NCBI RefSeq assembly: GCF_014635285.1
Contig: NZ_BMCR01000006.1
Span: 124,001 to 188,000, forward strand
DNA length: 64,000 bases
Origin: Stappia taiwanensis
GTDB taxonomy: Bacteria; Pseudomonadota; Alphaproteobacteria; Rhizobiales; Stappiaceae
Reading direction: 5' to 3'
Below are positions 9,285-18,152 of the stretch, piece after piece. Each line of letters opens with the position of its first letter. Position 1 is the stretch's first letter. A program made the translations under genes and the position numbers. A model generated the notes under the pieces. It searched no databases. It was not told the origin of the DNA and was given only the letters and a program-made list of their open reading frames with translations.

Positions 9285-9361
9285 TGGTGATCCCGGCAGG
9301 ATTCGAACCTGCGACCCTCAGATTAGGAATCTGATGCTCTATCCTGCTGAGCTACGGGACC
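9285..9361 (-). tRNA. tRNA-Arg (CCT anticodon)
   Basis: Full cloverleaf on the minus strand. The acceptor stem GGTCCCG pairs with CGGGATC, and CCA is encoded. The anticodon stem TCAGA/TCTGA carries loop TTCCTAA, giving anticodon CCT, which reads AGG. The T-arm GCAGGTTCGAATCCTGC is canonical. It is convergent with rpoH. Confidence 0.97.
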
Positions 9362-9601
9362 CTCGGCAGCTATGCTGCGACGTTGATAACAAACCCCGGC
9401 GAAAAATCAATTTTCAATCCGCCGGTCGCGCCCGCTTTCCTCCGATCCCGGATGGGCAAGCAGCGCCGGCGGGGTGTGTCGTCGCGGCTGCGGAGTGCTC
9501 GCAGTGGTCTTGCCGAAGACGGCGCGTCACGCGATAGTTGCCGCCCGTCTTGGCGCAGCCCCTCGCGCCATTTCCGCACGCGTCCCGAACCGGATCCCGC
9601 C

Positions 9602-10441
9602 ATGAGAGCTTTTCCCCGCGCCGTCCTTGTCTTGCTGATCGGTCTGTCGGGGGCGGCCGCGATGACGTCCGCGGTGCGCGCCAGGACCCTGTGCACGGTG
9701 ATTGCCGACGCAGGCGATGGCCGCATCCTGCTGCAAGAGGGCGAGGGGTGCGGGGCGCGGGTGACGCCGGCCTCGACCTTCAAGATCCCGCTCAGCCTGA
9801 TGGGCTTCGATTCCGGCTTCCTTGAAGATGAGACGGTGCCAAAGCTTCCCTATCGCAAGGGCTATGTCGCCTGGGGCGGCAAGGCCTGGACCCAGCCGAC
9901 CGACCCGGCCCGCTGGATGCGCTATTCGGTCGTTTGGTTCTCGCAGCAGATCACAGGATTTCTCGGCGCCGAGCGGCTGCATGATTATGCCGCCGCGTTT
10001 GGTTATGGCAACGCGGACCTTTCCGGCGATCCGGGCAAGGGCAACGGGCTGGAGCGGTCCTGGATCGCGTCCTCGCTGAAGATTTCGCCGCTGGAGCAGG
10101 TTGCCTTTCTGGGCAAGCTGGTCAATCGGCGGCTTCCGGTCTCCGCCCAGGCGATGGAGATGACCGGGCGGATCGTTCAGGCTGCCGAACCGGGCGATGG
10201 CTGGATGCTCAAGGGCAAGACTGGCGGCGCCTATCCGCGCCGGAAGGACGGCAGCTTCGACCGGGCGCGCGGTTGGGGCTGGTATGTGGGCTGGGCTGAA
10301 AAGGACGGGCGGACACTGGTGTTCGCCCGGCTGGCTCAGGATGAAACGCGGCAGAAGGGCTCGCCCGGCATACGCGCGCGCAAGGCCCTGCTGGCGAATT
10401 GGCCGGCGCTGGCGGCACGGGCGCTGGCGCCGGGGCGCTAA
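9602..10441 (+). CDS. Class D (OXA-type) serine beta-lactamase
   Basis: 279-residue periplasmic beta-lactam hydrolase. A signal peptide covers about residues 1-27 (hydrophobic run VLVLLIGLSGAAA, cleavage likely around ARA). The class D motifs are all present in order. STFK is at 58-61, with S58 as nucleophile and K61 as the lysine usually carbamylated. SVV is at 109-111, YGN at 135-137 and KTG at 206-208. The ATG at 9602 is chosen because it puts the signal peptide at the N-terminus; the frame is open 219 bases further upstream without typical coding content. No mobile element or resistance neighbour is visible, so it appears to be a resident chromosomal gene. It is convergent with the TetR gene. 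The substrate range cannot be told from sequence. Confidence 0.93.
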   Translation: MRAFPRAVLVLLIGLSGAAAMTSAVRARTLCTVIADAGDGRILLQEGEGCGARVTPASTFKIPLSLMGFDSGFLEDETVPKLPYRKGYVAWGGKAWTQPTDPARWMRYSVVWFSQQITGFLGAERLHDYAAAFGYGNADLSGDPGKGNGLERSWIASSLKISPLEQVAFLGKLVNRRLPVSAQAMEMTGRIVQAAEPGDGWMLKGKTGGAYPRRKDGSFDRARGWGWYVGWAEKDGRTLVFARLAQDETRQKGSPGIRARKALLANWPALAARALAPGR

Positions 10442-10464
10442 AGGCGTCCGCCCGACTTCGGGGG

Positions 10465-11175
10465 CTATCGGTGCGGCCGGGCCGGGGCGCGAAAGCCCGC
10501 TTCGGCGAAGGAGACGATGCGCTCCAGCACCGGTTCATACTGGGAAATGTCGCAAATCCCCTCGGAGATATGCTCCAGCCGCTGCAGATCGGTGATGGTG
10601 TAATGGAGGGTGCCGAGGGTGAAATGCAGGCGCCAGTGGATCTCCTCGGCGCTCAGTTCCGGCAGAACCTTTTGCAGGTAGGGGATGAAGCGGCGCAGAT
10701 GGCCGACGTCCCGGTAGAACAGGTCGTAGAGCGGCGAGGCGCGGTCGACCTGGCAGCGGATCAGAAACTGAATGAAGAGGCCGCGCCCGCCCGGGTCGAA
10801 GGACCAGCGGATGCCGGGGGCGAGCAGGGCGGTCAGCACCTCGCGCAGTGGCACGATGCCGGTTTCCGAGCGCGCCTCTGCCTCTTGCAGAAGCTGGGCC
10901 CGTTCGCGATTGAGATCCCGCGCCCGGCGCAGGAACACCGCCTTGAACAGCCCCTCCTTGCTGCCGAAGTGATAATTGACCGCCGCCAGCGCCACATTGG
11001 CCTCGGTGGTGATCTCCCTGAGGGACACGGAGGCGAAGCTGCGGCGGGCGAACAGGCTTTCGGCGACCTCGATGATGCGGGTGCGGGTCTCGGCGGCGCG
11101 CAGCTGACCACTGTCCTGCCGCCGAGGCTCGTCATCGAAGGCGATCGCCTCGGTCCATTCGGGCTCTTTCGTCAT
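10465..11175 (-). CDS. TetR-family transcriptional regulator of the acyl-CoA island
   Basis: 236-residue regulator. The N-terminal helix-turn-helix spans about 30-75: RTRIIEVAESLFARRSFASV then LREITTEANVALAAVNYHFGSKEGLF, the typical TetR recognition helix. The C-terminal ligand domain follows. The start at 11175 is one base from the stop of the upstream acyl-CoA ligase on the same strand, so the two are translationally coupled. Within the island it is the obvious local regulator. Its ligand is probably an acyl-CoA, as for many TetR proteins in fatty-acid-type operons. The palindromes at 13676 and 13794 are candidate operators. Confidence 0.92.
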   Translation of the reverse strand: MTKEPEWTEAIAFDDEPRRQDSGQLRAAETRTRIIEVAESLFARRSFASVSLREITTEANVALAAVNYHFGSKEGLFKAVFLRRARDLNRERAQLLQEAEARSETGIVPLREVLTALLAPGIRWSFDPGGRGLFIQFLIRCQVDRASPLYDLFYRDVGHLRRFIPYLQKVLPELSAEEIHWRLHFTLGTLHYTITDLQRLEHISEGICDISQYEPVLERIVSFAEAGFRAPARPHR

Positions 11176-11176
11176 C

Positions 11177-12862
11177 TCAGGTTCTTTTCCCTTCAAAGAC
11201 CCTGGCCTTTTCGGCCAGCGGGGCCTTGAGCACCTTGCCGTTCGGGTTGCGCGGCAGGGGCTCGGCGCCCACCAGATAGAAATCCGGCTGCTTGTAGTCG
11301 GCCAGGGTCGCGGCCGCATGGCGGCGCAGCGCGGCCTCGTCCGTCTCGCCGGGCTGGCAGGCGACGAAGACGCAGACCCGCTCGCCCATCACCGGATCGG
11401 CCACCGGCACCGCCGCGCATTCCACCACGCCCTCAAGCGCCACCAGTGCGTTTTCCACCTCGGCGCTGAAAACCTTGTAGCCGCCCTTGTTGATCATGTC
11501 CTTCTTGCGATCGTGGATATAGAGGTAGCCCTCCGCGTCCATGCTGACAACATCGCCGGTGCGCCAGTATCCGTCGATGAAGGCGCGGGCGGTCTGCTCC
11601 GGATCCTCCCAGTAGCCGGGCACGACCATCGGGCCGCGCACCCACAATTCTCCGCTTTGCCCGCGCGGCACTTCCCTGCCGGCGTCGTCCATCACCACCG
11701 CCTCGGCGCATTGCACCAGAAGGCCGACGCTGGCCGGCCGGTCGCGGCTGGCAAAGGCCGGCATGATCGACACCGGCGAGGTGGTTTCCGTCGCGCCATA
11801 GGCGTTGATCAGCCGCAGGTCCGGCAGCACTTCGCCGAGGCGCTGCACGGTGGCTGGCGGCATGATGCCGCCGCCGAAGATGCCGGTGCGCCAGGCGTCG
11901 AAGGCGCCGGCATCGAAATCGGCATGCATCAGGATCAGCTGGTAGATCGAGGGCACGAAGACGGTGAAGGTGATCGCCTCGCGCTTCATCACCTCCAGCA
12001 CCTCGGCGGTGCGGTAGTCGGGCAGGATCACCGTGGCGCCGGCGACCGACAGCATGTTGGTGTAAAGCGCCATGAAGCCGGAAATATGCGCGCCGGGAAT
12101 GGCCAGCAGGCCGCGCTGGCCCGGTTTCAGGTCGATGGCATAGGCGTATTGCAGGGCGGAATGGACAATGTTGATGTTGGCGATCCGCGCGCCCTTGGGC
12201 TTGCCGGTCGTGCCGGAGGTGTAGAACAGGAAGATGGTGTCATCTTCATCGCCAACCGGCGGGGGAGGTGTGTCGTCGGCCGCGAGCAATTCGGCGAAAG
12301 CGGTCATGCCGGCGGGGGCAGCCTCGGTGGTCTCGCCATTGCCGGCCACCCAGATGTGGCGCAAGGAGGGGCACTCGGCGGCCGGCGGGACACGGGGCAG
12401 GATGTCTTTGCCGGTGATCAGCGCGGCGGCCTGACAGTGGTTGAGGATGTAGCGGGTTTCCGGTGCGCTCATCTTGATGCTCATGGGCACGGCGATCGCC
12501 CCCATGCGGACAGCGCCCATGATGGCGAGAAAGAAGGGAATGCCGTTGCCGAGCATGATGCCGACCCGCTCGCCGGGGGCAATGCCGGCGGCGGTGAGCC
12601 CGTTGGCGACCCGGCTGACGGCCGCGTCGAATTCCCCGTAGCTCAGGCGCTCCTCGCCGCAGACCAGCGCCTCGTTGTCACCATGGTCGCGGGCGGCCTT
12701 GCGCAACAGATCGTCGAACCGCGCCGGACGGCGGTCGAGGCAGGTAAACAGCCGGTGGCCGAAATGACACTCCCGGCGGGTGGTGTTGACCGTTTCGGGA
12801 ACGACGAAGCGCTCACCGGCAATTGCCGGAGCGTAGGGCTCTGTTTTCTGGGTGCTGGACAT
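11177..12862 (-). CDS. Acyl-CoA ligase (AMP-dependent synthetase)
   Basis: 561-residue ANL-superfamily enzyme that adenylates a carboxylic acid and transfers it to CoA. The P-loop-like motif YTSGTTGKPKG is at 214-224. NAYGATETTSPV (A5), YWRTGDVV (A7) and the C-terminal hinge DRKKDMINKGGYKVFSAEVE (A8) follow, and the terminal catalytic lysine lies in NPNGKVLK (A10). No peroxisomal or membrane signal is seen. It is followed by the TetR gene and preceded by an SDR on the same strand. The island context (kinase plus acyl-CoA dehydrogenase plus thiolase) suggests a short or medium, possibly 4-substituted acid. This could correspond to LvaE of the levulinate pathway, but that is inference. Confidence 0.93.
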   Translation of the reverse strand: MSSTQKTEPYAPAIAGERFVVPETVNTTRRECHFGHRLFTCLDRRPARFDDLLRKAARDHGDNEALVCGEERLSYGEFDAAVSRVANGLTAAGIAPGERVGIMLGNGIPFFLAIMGAVRMGAIAVPMSIKMSAPETRYILNHCQAAALITGKDILPRVPPAAECPSLRHIWVAGNGETTEAAPAGMTAFAELLAADDTPPPPVGDEDDTIFLFYTSGTTGKPKGARIANINIVHSALQYAYAIDLKPGQRGLLAIPGAHISGFMALYTNMLSVAGATVILPDYRTAEVLEVMKREAITFTVFVPSIYQLILMHADFDAGAFDAWRTGIFGGGIMPPATVQRLGEVLPDLRLINAYGATETTSPVSIMPAFASRDRPASVGLLVQCAEAVVMDDAGREVPRGQSGELWVRGPMVVPGYWEDPEQTARAFIDGYWRTGDVVSMDAEGYLYIHDRKKDMINKGGYKVFSAEVENALVALEGVVECAAVPVADPVMGERVCVFVACQPGETDEAALRRHAAATLADYKQPDFYLVGAEPLPRNPNGKVLKAPLAEKARVFEGKRT

Positions 12863-12907
12863 GTCGGTCTTCTCCTCCCTTGCGACCTTGCGACCTTGCG
12901 GCCCGGA

Positions 12908-13690
12908 TCAGCGCGGCGGCAGGCGAATGCCGCCGTCGAGCCGGATCACTTCGCCGTTGAGCAGGTGATTTTCGATGATCGCCATCACCAGGCCGGCGAA
13001 TTCCGCCGGTGTGCCGAGCCGGTCGGGGAAGGGCGGGCGCAGGGCGGTGACCACATCGCGGGACCGGTCCGGCATGCCGTGCACCATCGGCGTTGAAAAC
13101 ACGCCGGGGGCGATGGCCATGACGCGGATGCCGTATTTGCCCAGCTCCCGGGCAAGTGGCAGGGTCATGGCGGCAACACCGCCCTTGGAGGCAGAATAGG
13201 CGGCCTGGCCGACCATGCCGTCGAAGGCGGCGACCGAGCTGGTGTTGACGATCACGCCGCGCTCACCGTCCGCATCCGGCTCGGCCTCCTGCATCTGCCG
13301 GGCGGCGAGGCGGATGAAGTTGAAACTGCCGATCAGATTGACCTCGAGAACCTTGCGGAATTCGTCGAGCGGCATGGGGCCGTCCGGCCGCAAGGTGGCA
13401 CCGGGCGCGGCAATGCCGGCGCAGTTGACGAGGACGCGCGGGCTTCCCCAGCGCGCCGCATGGTCGGCGAACAGCCGCTCCGCGGTCTCGGGGTCTGCGA
13501 CATCGCAGGCGGCGGTTTCGATGCCCTCATGGGGCAGCGCGGCGCGCAGCGCCTCCGCATCGAGATCGACGGCGGTGACCCGGTAGCCCGCCTGATGCAG
13601 CTTGAGGGCGGTCGCCTGGCCGAGCCCCGATGCCGCGCCGGTGACGATGGCCGATGCCCCATCTGCTGAAAAACTGAATGATCGTTCCAT
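12908..13690 (-). CDS. SDR dehydrogenase, 3-hydroxyacyl-CoA dehydrogenase type II-like
   Basis: 260-residue short-chain dehydrogenase. The cofactor motif TGAASGLG is near residues 17-24. The usual NNAG is NCAG here. The catalytic Ser/Tyr/Lys set is visible in NTSSVAAF and AYSASKGG. The C-terminus FPDRLGTPAEFAGLVMAIIE...LNGEVIRLDGGIR strongly resembles the HSD17B10/type II 3-hydroxyacyl-CoA dehydrogenase subgroup. The expected reaction is NAD-dependent oxidation of a 3-hydroxyacyl-CoA to the 3-ketoacyl-CoA, feeding the thiolase on the other arm. It is divergent from the importer operon, and a candidate operator overlaps its first codons. Confidence 0.9.
   Translation of the reverse strand: MERSFSFSADGASAIVTGAASGLGQATALKLHQAGYRVTAVDLDAEALRAALPHEGIETAACDVADPETAERLFADHAARWGSPRVLVNCAGIAAPGATLRPDGPMPLDEFRKVLEVNLIGSFNFIRLAARQMQEAEPDADGERGVIVNTSSVAAFDGMVGQAAYSASKGGVAAMTLPLARELGKYGIRVMAIAPGVFSTPMVHGMPDRSRDVVTALRPPFPDRLGTPAEFAGLVMAIIENHLLNGEVIRLDGGIRLPPR
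13676..13687. promoter_or_regulatory. Candidate TetR operator (imperfect palindrome)
   Basis: GAATGATCGTTC, one mismatch from the dyad GAACG-N2-CGTTC. It overlaps codons 1-5 of the minus-strand SDR gene. It matches the perfect copy at 13794. Confidence 0.4.
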
Positions 13691-13793
13691 TTATTCCTCC
13701 AGAAAAATGCCAATCGCGTTCTTGTTCAGCGAGATGTCTGGCAATTTCGGATCATTTATTGCAGGGAATGACGCGCCTCTCAAGAATGAACTT

Positions 13794-13805
13794 GAACGGT
13801 CGTTC
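13794..13805. promoter_or_regulatory. Candidate TetR operator (perfect palindrome)
   Basis: GAACGGTCGTTC is a perfect dyad, GAACG-N2-CGTTC, placed in the divergent control region 41 bases before the importer operon start. This architecture is common for TetR regulators of acyl-CoA catabolism. A related copy lies at 13676. The assignment to the TetR gene at 10465 is inference. Confidence 0.5.
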
Positions 13806-13846
13806 TAAATTTGATAGCGAGGAATGGCTGTGATTGGGAGGAGATC

Positions 13847-15112
13847 ATGAAGCATTCGGTATTTTGGGCGGCACTCGCCGTCAGTGGACTGGCCGTCGGT
13901 GGATTGGCGATGAGTGGTCTGGCCGTGGGGGCGGCGCAGGCGGAAAGTATTCGCATCGGCCATATCGACCCGTTTTCGGGCACGTTTTCCAATGTGGGCG
14001 TCGTCAACGGCAAACATGTGCAGTTTGGCGCCGATCTGGTGAACGAGGCCGGCGGCGTTCTTGGCGGCAAGACCTTCGAAGTGGTGCGCTTCGACAACAA
14101 GGCGAGCGCCCAGGAGACGGTGATCGCCTTTCAGGAGGCGCTCGATCAGGGTATCCGCATCATCACCCAGGCCACCAGCTCGGGCATCGCGCTGGCGCTG
14201 GCCGATGCGGTCAACAAGCACAACCGGCGCAATCCGGACGATCCGGTGCTCTATCTCAACTACGGTTCGGCGGACCCGTCGCTGACCCGCGACAAGTGCA
14301 ATTTCTACATGTTCCGCTTCGAGGCCCATTCGGGCATGAAGCAGGCCGGTCTGACCGATCTGATCGCCGCCGACAAGGACATCAAGAAGGTCTACATCAT
14401 CGGTCAGGACTATGGCCACGGCCATGAGGTCAGCCGCTACACCAAGGAGATGCTGGCGGAAAAGCGCCCCGATATCGAGATCGTCGGCGATGAGTTCCAC
14501 CCCTTTGGCAAGGTCAAGGACTTCACCCCCTATGTGGCCAAGATCAAGGCCGCCGGCGCCGATGCGGTGGTGACCGGCAACTTCGGCGCCGACCTGACGC
14601 TTTTGATCAAGGCGGCCAACAGCGCCGGCCTCGATGCCAAGTTCTTCACCCAGTATTCGGGCACCTTCGGCACGCCGACGGCGATTGGCGCGGCCGGTGT
14701 CGGCCGGGTCTACGATGCCGCGCCCTGGCATCCGGACGTCCCGGTGGAGCAGGACAACGCGGCGGCGGGCCAACTGGTCTCCGGTTTTCAGGAGAAATAT
14801 GGCGAGGATCTCTACTACGTGCAGATCCTGGTGCAGATGCAGATGCTGGCCGAGGCCATCGAGGCGGCCGGCTCGACCGACCCCAAGGCGGTGGCCGGTG
14901 CCCTGTCCGGGGCCGCTTTCGATGGTCCCACCGGCAAGATGACCATGCGCGCCTCCGATCACCAGCTGTTCCACCCGCTGTTCATGTCGGTCTTTACCGG
15001 TGAAGGGATCACCAACGACGCCGAAGGGACGGGCCTTGGCTGGAAGACGGTCCTGACGGTGAACGGCGATCAGCTTTCCGACGATTCCACCTGTGAGGTG
15101 AAGCGCCCCTAG
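13847..15112 (+). CDS. Branched-chain/aromatic-acid-type ABC transporter substrate-binding protein
   Basis: Periplasmic binding protein of the type I LivK-like fold, 421 residues. A signal peptide covers about residues 1-31, with a repetitive hydrophobic core SGLAVGGLAMSGLAVG ending AQA. The mature protein starts ESIRIGHIDPFSGTFSNVG, typical of this family. The start at 13847 has a strong GGGAGGAG site; an in-frame ATG 36 bases upstream lacks one. It heads the operon livH-M-G-F, thiolase, SDR, acyl-CoA dehydrogenase and kinase. The cargo is therefore likely a carboxylic acid that the downstream enzymes degrade, rather than leucine. Cargo is inference. Confidence 0.92.
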   Translation: MKHSVFWAALAVSGLAVGGLAMSGLAVGAAQAESIRIGHIDPFSGTFSNVGVVNGKHVQFGADLVNEAGGVLGGKTFEVVRFDNKASAQETVIAFQEALDQGIRIITQATSSGIALALADAVNKHNRRNPDDPVLYLNYGSADPSLTRDKCNFYMFRFEAHSGMKQAGLTDLIAADKDIKKVYIIGQDYGHGHEVSRYTKEMLAEKRPDIEIVGDEFHPFGKVKDFTPYVAKIKAAGADAVVTGNFGADLTLLIKAANSAGLDAKFFTQYSGTFGTPTAIGAAGVGRVYDAAPWHPDVPVEQDNAAAGQLVSGFQEKYGEDLYYVQILVQMQMLAEAIEAAGSTDPKAVAGALSGAAFDGPTGKMTMRASDHQLFHPLFMSVFTGEGITNDAEGTGLGWKTVLTVNGDQLSDDSTCEVKRP

Positions 15113-15199
15113 GTGCCCGTTTCACCGATCTGACTGGAATTCGCGGGTTGCGTCCCTCTTGAAAAGGGGAAGCAACCCGCCCTTGGGGAGGCTTTGCGG

Positions 15200-16150
15200 G
15201 TGGATACTTTCGCCTTTGCCGTGGTCAACGGCCTGCTCTACGGCATGTTGCTATTCATGCTGGCCAGCGGCTTGACGCTGATCTTCAGCCTGATGGGCGT
15301 GCTCAACTTCGCCCATGCCAGTTTCTTCATGCTGGGCGCCTATTTCGCCTATCAACTGAGCAGCATCGGCAATTTCTGGATGGGGCTGGTGCTGGCGCCG
15401 CTTCTGGTCGGGCTGCTCGGCGCCACCGTCGAGCGCTACGGCCTGCGGGTGGTGCACCGGCATGGCCATGTGGCCGAGCTTCTGTTCACCTTCGGTCTTG
15501 CCTATCTGATCGAGGAGTTGGTCCGGCTTGTCTGGGGCCGTCAGCCGGTGCCCTATCGCATCCCGGAGGTGCTTGACTTTCCGCTGTTTTCCATTGGCGG
15601 CATCGACTATTCCGCCTATCGCGCCTTCATGTTCGCCATCGCCGTTCTGATGTTTCTCGGCCTCCTGGCGCTGCTGAAGCGCACCCGGGTCGGCCTGATG
15701 GTGCAGGCGGCGCTGTCCCATCCGGACGTGTTGTGGGCGCTCGGGCACAATGTGCCGCGCCTGTTCATGCTGGTGTTCGGCGGCGGCGTGGCGCTGGCCG
15801 GTCTCGCCGGGGTGATTGGCGGCAATTATCTCGTCACCGAGCCGGGCATGGCCCATCAGATGGGGACGATCCTGTTCGTGATCGTCGTCTTCGGCGGGCT
15901 CGGCTCGCTGCTCGGCGCCTTCCTCGCCTCGATCCTCATCGGCATCCTGCAGACGTTGATGGTCGCCTTCGACGGCACCTTGACCGATCTGGTGGTGAGC
16001 CTTGGCGCCGCCGCGCCGCAGGCGACCGGGCCGTTCCGTGAAATCTGGACGATCACTCCGGCCAATCTTGCGCCGGTCCTTCCCTATCTCCTGCTCGTGG
16101 TGCTCCTGATCGTGCGGCCCCGGGGGCTTCTGGGGACGCGCGAAACATGA
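15200..16150 (+). CDS. livH: ABC transporter permease, LivH type
   Basis: Inner-membrane permease of about 316 residues with multiple hydrophobic segments. The family signature region LIFSLMGVLNFAHASFFMLGAY lies near the N-terminus, and the C-terminus ends in RPRGLLGTRET. The start is taken as GTG at 15200, because the GGGGAG site at 15185-15190 is correctly spaced for it and too close to the TTG at 15194. The stop overlaps the next start by ATGA, so it is coupled to livM. It forms the transmembrane pore with LivM. Confidence 0.92.
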   Translation: MDTFAFAVVNGLLYGMLLFMLASGLTLIFSLMGVLNFAHASFFMLGAYFAYQLSSIGNFWMGLVLAPLLVGLLGATVERYGLRVVHRHGHVAELLFTFGLAYLIEELVRLVWGRQPVPYRIPEVLDFPLFSIGGIDYSAYRAFMFAIAVLMFLGLLALLKRTRVGLMVQAALSHPDVLWALGHNVPRLFMLVFGGGVALAGLAGVIGGNYLVTEPGMAHQMGTILFVIVVFGGLGSLLGAFLASILIGILQTLMVAFDGTLTDLVVSLGAAAPQATGPFREIWTITPANLAPVLPYLLLVVLLIVRPRGLLGTRET

Positions 16151-17397
16151 CCAGATCCGTCTCTTTCCTGCTCTTAGGCCTTCTCGCCCTCAGCGCGGCG
16201 CTGGCGTTGCCGCTGGTCTCGGACAGCCGTTTTCTCACCCTGTTCCTGACCCAGCTCGCGGTGATGGTGACCTTCGCCATGTCCTACAATGTGCTTCTGG
16301 GACAGACCGGGCTCCTGTCCTTCGGCCATGCGGTCTATTTCGGCGGCGGCGTCTTTGCCGCGCTCTATCTGATCACGGCGATCGGCGGCGGTGCGCTGGC
16401 ACTGCCCCTGGAATTCATACCGCTTGGCGGCGCGCTCGCGGGGCTGGCGATGGCCGCCGTCTTGGGGCTCGTCTCCGTGCGCCGGGCCGGCACCACCTTC
16501 GCCATGATCTCGCTGGGCATGGCTGAGCTGATCACCGCCGCCGCCATGGTGTTTCCAAGCGTCTTTGGCGGCGAGCAAGGGGTCTCCACCGATCGGATGG
16601 TGGATGTCACCCTCACCGGTCTGGGCTACGGCCGGCCCTCGGAGATCTATCTGCTGGTGCTGGTCTGGGCGCTGGTCAGCGTCGCCCTGATGGTGTTCCT
16701 GTCGCGCAGCCCGCTTGGCCGGATGGCGAATGCGGTGCGGGACAATCCGCAGCGGGTGGAGTTTCTCGGCTACGATCCCTACTGGATCCGCTTCCTGCAA
16801 TTCTGCATCGCCGGCACCTTCGCCGGGCTTGCCGGCAGCCTGTTCGCGCTCACCTTCGAGATCGCCAATGCGGAGGTATTCGGGCTGCGCACCTCGGCCA
16901 ATGTGCTGATCGCCACCTATCTCGGCGGCATCACCTATGTGCTGGGGCCGGTGGTCGGTGCCTTCGTGGTGCTGCTCCTGGAGCTCAACCTGGCGCGGAT
17001 CACCGATGCCTGGCTGTTCTATTACGGTCTTCTGTTCCTGGCGATCATCCTGTTCGCGCCGCGCGGGCTGACCGGGATCCTGGCCGAACTGCCCGGGGCA
17101 CTGCGCCGCCACGGTGCGGCGGGGTGCCTGCGCCGGGCGCTGGTCTGGGGGCCGGCGGTGCTGTCCGGGCTGGTCGGCGGGGTGATGCTGGTCGAGCTGA
17201 GCTATCACCTGTCCAACAGCTTCGACCCAAGCGATCCGCTGCGCCTGTTCTGGCGCGATGTCGATGCCACGAACTGGGGCGTGTGGGCGCTGGCGCTGGG
17301 GGCCTGCGCCCTGTCGGCGGCGCTGGTCCTGCGGGCCCGGCGCGGGGGGCGGCGGCCTGAGGTGGTCGTCACGCCGCTGGTGGAGGAGGGCTCATGA
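16147..17397 (+). CDS. livM: ABC transporter permease, LivM type, with C-terminal extension
   Basis: Polytopic inner-membrane permease, 416 residues. The LivM core reads SYNVLLGQTGLLSFGHAVYF near the N-terminus and ANVLIATYLGGITYVLGPVVGAF later, closing with LFLAIILFAPRGLTGIL. After that usual end (about residue 315) there are about 100 further residues with two more hydrophobic segments (about 335-355 and 375-395) and a basic tail. This is longer than typical LivM proteins. It overlaps livH and livG by 4 bases each. Confidence 0.92.
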   Translation: MTRSVSFLLLGLLALSAALALPLVSDSRFLTLFLTQLAVMVTFAMSYNVLLGQTGLLSFGHAVYFGGGVFAALYLITAIGGGALALPLEFIPLGGALAGLAMAAVLGLVSVRRAGTTFAMISLGMAELITAAAMVFPSVFGGEQGVSTDRMVDVTLTGLGYGRPSEIYLLVLVWALVSVALMVFLSRSPLGRMANAVRDNPQRVEFLGYDPYWIRFLQFCIAGTFAGLAGSLFALTFEIANAEVFGLRTSANVLIATYLGGITYVLGPVVGAFVVLLLELNLARITDAWLFYYGLLFLAIILFAPRGLTGILAELPGALRRHGAAGCLRRALVWGPAVLSGLVGGVMLVELSYHLSNSFDPSDPLRLFWRDVDATNWGVWALALGACALSAALVLRARRGGRRPEVVVTPLVEEGS

Positions 17398-18152
17398 TGA
17401 CCGCTTCCGGGCCCGCGCTTTCCATTCGCGATCTTCACAAGGATTTCGGCGCCGCCCAGATCATTCGCGGCATCTCGCTCGACGTGCGCGAGGGCAGTTT
17501 CCATGCGGTGATCGGGCCGAATGGCGCCGGCAAGTCCACCTTCTTCAACCTGATCTCGGGACGGTTTGCCCCGACCTCCGGAAAGATCCTGCTCGGCGAC
17601 ACGCAGATCTCGGGGATGCGGCCCTACCGGATCAACCGCCTTGGTCTCTCGCGCTCCTTCCAGATCACCAACATCTTCAACGAGATGAGCGTGTTCGAGA
17701 ACATCCGCTGCGCGCTGATGTGGCCGGGCCGGGCGGGCTACTGCTTCTGGCGGCGGGCCTCCGGATATCGTCGGATCGGCGCTGAGGCGGAGCGGCTGAT
17801 CGAGGAGATCGGCCTGTCGGCGCGGGCGGGCGAAAAGGCCGGCAATCTGTCTTATGCGGAGCAGCGGGCGCTTGAGGTCGGCATGACCATTGCTGGTGAT
17901 GCCCGGGTGCTTTTGTTCGATGAGCCCACCGCCGGGATGAACCACAATGAGGTGGAGCAGTTCTCCGGCTTCCTGCGCAAGGTGGCGGTGGGGCGGACGG
18001 TGATGATGGTGGAGCATGACATGAACGTGGTGTTCAGCCTGGCCGACCGGGTGTCGGTGCTGGTCTACGGCCAGATCATCGCCACCGGCACGCCGGAGGA
18101 GATCCGCCAGGATCCGGCGGTGCGCGAAGCCTATCTCGGAGCGGAGGCATGA
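17394..18152 (+). CDS. livG: ABC transporter ATPase, LivG type
   Basis: 252-residue cytoplasmic ATPase. Walker A GPNGAGKST is near 41-49. The signature region is LSYAEQRALEVGM, the LivG variant of LSGGQ. Walker B is VLLFDEPTAGM, followed by the switch histidine in MMVEHDMNVV. Two consecutive ATGs overlap the livM stop; either may serve as start. It pairs with LivF below the LivH-LivM pore. Confidence 0.94.
   Translation: MMTASGPALSIRDLHKDFGAAQIIRGISLDVREGSFHAVIGPNGAGKSTFFNLISGRFAPTSGKILLGDTQISGMRPYRINRLGLSRSFQITNIFNEMSVFENIRCALMWPGRAGYCFWRRASGYRRIGAEAERLIEEIGLSARAGEKAGNLSYAEQRALEVGMTIAGDARVLLFDEPTAGMNHNEVEQFSGFLRKVAVGRTVMMVEHDMNVVFSLADRVSVLVYGQIIATGTPEEIRQDPAVREAYLGAEA

Noticed and set aside
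11318-13096. Long plus-strand open frame of 592 codons across the ligase and SDR genes
   Set aside because: Antisense to two well-defined minus-strand enzymes; a product of high G+C at third positions.
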